DNA from: Chloroflexota bacterium
GTDB lineage: Bacteria; Chloroflexota; Dehalococcoidia; DSTF01; RBG-16-68-14
Assembly: GCA_022562155.1 (NCBI GenBank)
Contig: JADFPV010000027.1
Span: forward strand, 1-35,282
Direction: 5' to 3'
DNA length: 35,282 bases
Below the pieces are notes generated by a model. The model made no database searches, was not told the origin of the DNA, and was given only the letters and a program-made list of their open reading frames with translations. The position numbers and the translations under genes are program-made. Numbering within the stretch: the first letter of the stretch is position 1; every line of letters starts with the position of its first letter. Positions 31,886 to 35,282 of the stretch are shown here, piece by piece.

Positions 31886-32091
31886 GTGAGTTCTCGCACG
31901 CCGCCCTCGATCACGAATTCGCCTTCCGCGCGGACGTCCTCAGAAGAGGCGCCGAGCATCACGCGGACGCTTCCCGGCTCCACGACAGAGCGCATGCGCG
32001 GATCGAAGAAGCCGAGCTGGCTCAGATCGAGGCGGAAGATAACGCGATGCACCTCACCAGGGCCAATCGCCGGCCTCCTTGGCCTGCAATC
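31840..32091 (-). pseudogene. C-terminal remnant of a GH3 beta-glucosidase
   Basis: An 83-codon open stretch after TAG (32092-32094) reads IGPGEVHRVIFRLDLSQLGF, then FDPRMRSVVEPGSVRVMLG, ASSEDVRAEGEFVIEGG and a short tail to the stop at 31840. This is the fibronectin-type-III-like C-terminal domain of glycoside hydrolase family 3. The catalytic domains are missing: seven bases upstream lies the 3' end of the cupredoxin gene. A GTG at 32052 could initiate translation, but a bare FnIII-like domain is unlikely to be useful. The original locus probably had GH3 followed by tRNA-Gly. Confidence 0.75.
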
Positions 32092-32100
32092 CTATGTTGC

Positions 32101-32661
32101 CTATTCGACCGTGAACGCGACCGCCATCCCTAAGTCGTAGTGCGTCGCAATGTTGCAGATGAGCACATAGCTGCCAGCAGCCAGTTCGACCGTGAGCGTT
32201 TCCTGCTCCCCGGGGTCGAGGTCTTCCGTACTTGCGACGACGTCCAATTGCTCCTCATCCGCCGAGAACGTCGCGTCGTCGGTTGGCAGGCCGTCCGGAG
32301 CCAGGTCAGTTGCCACGACCCTGAGATTGTGGAAGATCGCCCCGTTGCTGCTCACGTTGAAGGTCACCGCGCCTGCTGGAACCGAATCGACTGAGGGCTC
32401 GAGCACGAACTCGGTCAAGCTCACGTCCACGGACGTCTCCGCCGCAGCCGCTTCAGTTGCGGTTGGGTCCGGCTCAGCCGGATCCGTCGGCTCTGGTTCG
32501 TCGGCAGGTTCCGTAGCGGTCGGTTCCTCTACCGCGGGCTCTGTGGCCGTCGGATCCGCATCATCGCCGTCATCACCGCAGGCGGCGGCAACAAACAGGA
32601 GTAGCGACAGCAAGGCAAACATCGCCCCAGCGACTCGGATGGACATGCGTTTCGTTTTCAT
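32101..32661 (-). CDS. Cupredoxin-domain lipoprotein
   Basis: A 186-residue lipoprotein. The signal peptide ends in VAAAC (C28), then comes an acidic Thr/Pro/Glu linker (30-75). The cupredoxin domain (77-186) has type-1 copper ligands H111 (FHNLRV), C169 and H174 (CNIATH) and M179, so a Cx4Hx4M spacing as in azurin-like proteins. It is anchored outside the membrane and is probably an electron carrier or a copper-binding protein. ATG at 32661 follows AAGGAGGCCCTGGGAA. It stands apart from the other cupredoxin at 33530. Confidence 0.92.
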   Translation of the reverse strand: MKTKRMSIRVAGAMFALLSLLLFVAAACGDDGDDADPTATEPAVEEPTATEPADEPEPTDPAEPDPTATEAAAAETSVDVSLTEFVLEPSVDSVPAGAVTFNVSSNGAIFHNLRVVATDLAPDGLPTDDATFSADEEQLDVVASTEDLDPGEQETLTVELAAGSYVLICNIATHYDLGMAVAFTVE

Positions 32662-32947
32662 TTCCCAGGGCCTCCTTTTGCAAACTCGATCGCTCTCCTA
32701 CCAGCGTAGGGTGCTCTCGGAGGGTACCGTAGGGACAATGCTACTGAAAGACGGGGGCCAGATGGCCCCCGCGCAAACACCGGGTTACCAACAGCCAGAA
32801 GGTCGCTGCATCTGACTGGACTCCGAGGTCTGGATAGAGGCGGTCGAGAATAACGGTTTCTGATTCGAATCGCAGGGTCCGGCACAGGCGCAATCCACAG
32901 CGGCCCCGCCGGCTACGTGGAAGTGCCAGGCCCAGATCGAATGATAG

Positions 32948-33349
32948 CTACGCAGCTTCCTTCATGAACTCTCGAAGCTGCCGCTCGTTCTGCGGGTACT
33001 CAAACAAGCCGTAATTCCAGTCCTGATCAAGGTCATCCATAGCCAAGCGTAGGCGCTCCAGCAGCGAGGCGGCGCCCGATACGTCAGTCTCGGGCAACAA
33101 GATGACCAATATGGGTTCATGTTCGAGAGTCGCAATCACATCGCAACCCCGCGTTAGGCCTGAGGCGGACGACTCCAGCCATTCGGCCTTGAGGTTGGCG
33201 GCCGCCCTCGAGGAATCGGGTGGCCTGAGCGTTAGGATGGTGAACGGGTGCTCGTAGCGATCGCTACGCTCGATCTCGTCCGCTAGTCGAGATAGGAACT
33301 CTTCCGCGCTGACGAGTAACGGCTGTGCTGCTTCGCGATTCGGCTCCAT
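32948..33349 (-). CDS. Degenerate GGDEF-like domain protein
   Basis: A 133-residue soluble protein. FLSRLADEIERSDRYEHPFTILTL and later GCDVIATLEHEPILVILLPETDVSGAASLLERLRLAM have the layout of a diguanylate cyclase fold, but the GG(D/E)EF signature itself is absent (here ATLEHEPILV). It is also shorter than a usual GGDEF domain of 160-170 residues. It probably does not make c-di-GMP; it may bind a nucleotide or act as a regulator. The start at 33349 is preceded by AAGGAGGTTCTAG. It has no partner in an operon. Confidence 0.75.
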   Translation of the reverse strand: MEPNREAAQPLLVSAEEFLSRLADEIERSDRYEHPFTILTLRPPDSSRAAANLKAEWLESSASGLTRGCDVIATLEHEPILVILLPETDVSGAASLLERLRLAMDDLDQDWNYGLFEYPQNERQLREFMKEAA

Positions 33350-33529
33350 CTAGAACCTCCTTCGGGAGATGTTCCCTATGGTGATTGTCGGCAGATCAGC
33401 GCTTGAACTAGCACTGAGGCAGGCACCGAAGCAGAACACGTTGGACTTGTAACAGACTCGGCCCAGGAGCGTGTTACAACATACGGCGCGCGAGCAAAGC
33501 ATGCTCGTGTGAACGTAGCGGGGTGGTAA

Positions 33530-34111
33530 GTGTCGTTACTCCGGGTCAACGTCCGAAAATCCCTTATTGTCCTTGCAACCGTTGGCTTGCTCCTCACGTT
33601 TAGCCTCAGTTCCGGTTCGGGCACGGCAAACGCGGGACCGAGCATCGATGTCGGTGACATCTGGTTTTGCGACGTTTCGTTCCAGAACGGCGTCTGCGAG
33701 ACAACGGTCCCGGCCGGATCGCTTGTGACTTGGACATGGGTCGGCTTTGTGCCCCACAACGTCGTCGAGTGTGGCGCTAACTTCAGCAAGGGGCTGGCCT
33801 GTACGGGCGGCGGCGGGCCCGACTGGGCTTCCGCGACTCAGACTTTGGGCACATTCGCTCGGTTGTTCGACACGCAGGGCGAGTTCTACTACCTCTGCAC
33901 CGTACATCCAACCACCATGCGGGGGAAGATCGTCGTCTCGGGCGCGGCCGTAGGTGGTATAGCTGAGCTTCCGGGCCTCAGTAGCACGAGCCAGCTGGCC
34001 GCCGACGCTGGTGGAGATCGGTCCGTCCTAATCGGAGCAATCGTCGCCGCGACGCTTGTGAGCATGACCGTAGCCGTGACCGTCTGGCTAACGCTCCGCA
34101 GGCGCGCCTAA
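33530..34111 (+). CDS. Membrane-anchored cupredoxin
   Basis: A 193-residue exported protein. The signal peptide is at 1-35 (ending ANA). The plastocyanin-like domain (38-138) has copper ligands H76 (PHNVVEC), C123, H126 and M130 in YYLCTVHPTTM. Additional Cys at 47, 56, 81 and 91 may form disulfides. A C-terminal helix (about 165-188) with RRRA tail anchors it. The start is a GTG at 33530 with GGGGTGG upstream; the ribosome site is modest. It may carry electrons on the outer face of the membrane or handle copper. It has no operon partner. Confidence 0.9.
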   Translation: MSLLRVNVRKSLIVLATVGLLLTFSLSSGSGTANAGPSIDVGDIWFCDVSFQNGVCETTVPAGSLVTWTWVGFVPHNVVECGANFSKGLACTGGGGPDWASATQTLGTFARLFDTQGEFYYLCTVHPTTMRGKIVVSGAAVGGIAELPGLSSTSQLAADAGGDRSVLIGAIVAATLVSMTVAVTVWLTLRRRA

Positions 34112-34148
34112 GCCGCTCCAAACTCGTCACCTCTGGCATTAACTTTGT

Positions 34149-34154
34149 TACAAT
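34149..34154 (+). promoter_or_regulatory. -10 box of a probable leaderless promoter
   Basis: TACAAT ends seven bases before the ATG at 34162, which would place transcription initiation at or one base before the start codon. No ribosome site is visible, as expected for a leaderless mRNA. The -35 region is not recognisable. Confidence 0.5.
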
Positions 34155-34161
34155 CGCGACG

Positions 34162-34845
34162 ATGTGTGGCCGCTTCACGCTAACCCGGCAGGAGGCGATC
34201 GAACTCGCCGATGAACTGGGCGTGCCGGTCGAGTCGCTAGCAGACTACCGGCCCCGCTATAACATCGCGCCGACAGACCAGCATTGGGTCGTCCGCAAGA
34301 AGTACGAGGACCGAGAGGTCCTACCCGCGCTCTGGGGCCTCATCAACTCGTGGGCGAAGGACCGCAAGCGCGCCGCCGCCCAGATCAACGCCCGCGTAGA
34401 GACGCTCGACACGCGTTCCGCGTTCAAAGAGGCGTTCCGCAAGCGACGGTGCCTGGTTCCCGCTGACGGCTTCTTCGAATGGATAGGACCCAAGAGCGCG
34501 CGGCGGCCCATCTGGTTCCACAACCCGGACGGCCGCCTCCTTATGTTCGCCGGACTCTACGAGTACTGGCAGCCAGAACCTGACATCTGGGAGCGCACCT
34601 TCACGATCGTCACGACCGACGCGAACAAGACGGTGGCTGAAGTACACGACCGCATGCCCGTCATCCTGACCGGTGAGCAAGCAGAGGCGTGGATGTATCA
34701 GGACGAGACCGACCTCGAAAAGCTACGAAAGCTCCTTGTGCCTTCAGCCGAGGACGACCTGGTCGGAACGCCTGTCTCGGATCGCGCCAACTCTGTCAAG
34801 AACGACGACCCCAGCGTGCTCGTCGAGGTGCCCACCTTGCTATGA
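34162..34845 (+). CDS. SOS response-associated peptidase family (SRAP/HMCES) protein
   Basis: A 227-residue SRAP-domain protein, which covalently traps abasic sites in single-stranded DNA through its N-terminal Cys. The catalytic set is present: C2 after removal of Met (MCGRFTLT), N34 in RYNIAPT, E106 in ADGFFEW, and H162 in VHDRMPVIL. NARVETL (76-82) and WGLINSWAKD (58-67) are the other conserved segments. The length is normal. Its start fits a leaderless transcript. It is not adjacent to recA, lexA or polymerase genes here. Confidence 0.96.
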   Translation: MCGRFTLTRQEAIELADELGVPVESLADYRPRYNIAPTDQHWVVRKKYEDREVLPALWGLINSWAKDRKRAAAQINARVETLDTRSAFKEAFRKRRCLVPADGFFEWIGPKSARRPIWFHNPDGRLLMFAGLYEYWQPEPDIWERTFTIVTTDANKTVAEVHDRMPVILTGEQAEAWMYQDETDLEKLRKLLVPSAEDDLVGTPVSDRANSVKNDDPSVLVEVPTLL

Positions 34846-34882
34846 CGTTCGAGACGTTTCGCGTCGGGCTGGAAGATGGTGC

Positions 34883-34915
34883 CGTAGGGGCGGGCTGGTC
34901 GCATCGCCGGGCGAG
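34883..34915. repeat. Partial GTAGGGGC repeat
   Basis: GTAGGGGCGGGCTGGTCGC followed by ATCGCCGGGCGAGC resembles half of the GTAGGGGC repeat family. It lies between the convergent SRAP and peptidase S51 genes. Confidence 0.45.
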
Positions 34916-35282
34916 CTAGGTTAGCCGGAAGCTCCCACCGCTTTCGATCACATCCGCGCCGGACCTGGTAATCAGGCGAACGCGACCCGGCCCGTAAACG
35001 TGCCACGCGCCGTCCACGAGCACACAGCCCGTGGCGCCATCGATCCCCAGATACGTTCGTTTTCCCGCCGTTTCGCGTAGTAGTTGAACTCGCTCTTCGG
35101 TCGCACGCTCGAAGTGTGGGAGGACGGTCACGCCCGGCACGACGCCCAGACCAGGTGTCTCTTTGCCCTCGAACGCCATGGTCTCACACAGGACCATCGC
35201 GCCGGCGCTCGAACCGGCAAGCACCGCACCAGCCTCGTGCATCTCTACAACGCGCTTCCATGCCAGCGTGTCGCGAAGGCTC
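34916..35282 (-). CDS. Peptidase S51/cyanophycinase-like protein (N-terminus outside window)
   Basis: The minus strand is open from the window edge to TAG at 34916-34918, giving 121 residues of the C-terminal part: a segment beginning LRDTLAWKRVVEMHEAGAVL, then GSSAGAMVL with the nucleophile Ser of the peptidase S51 family. GVVPGVTVLPHFER is the conserved His region, and TYLGIDGATGCVLVDG closes the fold. The family includes cyanophycinase and dipeptidase E; which activity applies cannot be decided from this part. The missing portion lies outside the window beyond 35282. Confidence 0.9.
   Translation of the reverse strand, partial: SLRDTLAWKRVVEMHEAGAVLAGSSAGAMVLCETMAFEGKETPGLGVVPGVTVLPHFERATEERVQLLRETAGKRTYLGIDGATGCVLVDGAWHVYGPGRVRLITRSGADVIESGGSFRLT

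Overview
The window looks like a chromosomal segment of a Chloroflexota bacterium, most likely Dehalococcoidia-related and probably from a metagenome assembly. The lineage is an inference from gene content: GC-rich coding, C-terminal dockerin-type repeats on secreted proteins, a deazaflavin (F420)-dependent nitroreductase-like protein, P450/Rieske and SDR/thiolase/DUF35 lipid genes, cupredoxins, and many short palindromic GTAGGGGC intergenic repeats. No rRNA or marker gene is present to fix the taxonomy.

Layout. 1-4040: an OmpR-type response regulator cut by the window edge, a secreted spondin-domain protein with a Met/Asp-rich tail and an LPAAG anchor, a PAS-LuxR regulator, a gene-poor stretch with hairpins and repeats, and an SMP-30/gluconolactonase-like protein. 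4233-9947: a strong promoter and a 1112-residue secreted PHP-domain (CehA/McbA-like) protein with dockerin-like repeats. A DUF1330/PIG-L pair follows, flanked by two clusters of GTAGGGGC repeats, then a zinc-ribbon NUDIX hydrolase. 10042-12305: a compact operon behind a perfect CsoR-like palindrome (ATACCCCC-T-GGGGGTAT). It encodes a small DUF2630-like protein and three membrane proteins built from one, two and two copies of a two-helix module, each with a Met-rich MxxMGxM-type motif. This is my best candidate for an undescribed system, possibly for copper or reactive sulfur.

12313-17169: a CapA-like lipoprotein on the minus strand, then a plus-strand run of bcp-type peroxiredoxin, SDR, thiolase-like protein and DUF35 OB-fold protein. 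The thiolase-like protein lacks an evident nucleophilic Cys, so an Ltp2/ChsH2-like aldolase is possible. 17222-19027: an accessory minus-strand pair, a DUF4238 protein and a PD-(D/E)XK nuclease-like protein, lies between these lipid genes and a crotonase. 19240-22123: crotonase, RlmI-like rRNA methyltransferase, 1-Cys peroxiredoxin and a clear terminator.

22205-32091: a broken lipoprotein gene and tRNA-Gly(TCC). About 9.1 kb further on lies a decayed duplicate of the tRNA and its 5' flank, which includes the 3' end of a GH3 beta-glucosidase gene. Between the two copies are an amidase, a repeat/dockerin protein, a P450 with its Rieske ferredoxin, a PH-domain protein, an F420-type protein, and a five-fold P-domain/dockerin protein split by a frameshifting lesion. 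32101-35282: a cupredoxin lipoprotein, a degenerate GGDEF-like protein, a membrane-anchored cupredoxin, an SRAP protein with a probable leaderless promoter, and a peptidase S51/cyanophycinase-like gene cut by the window edge.
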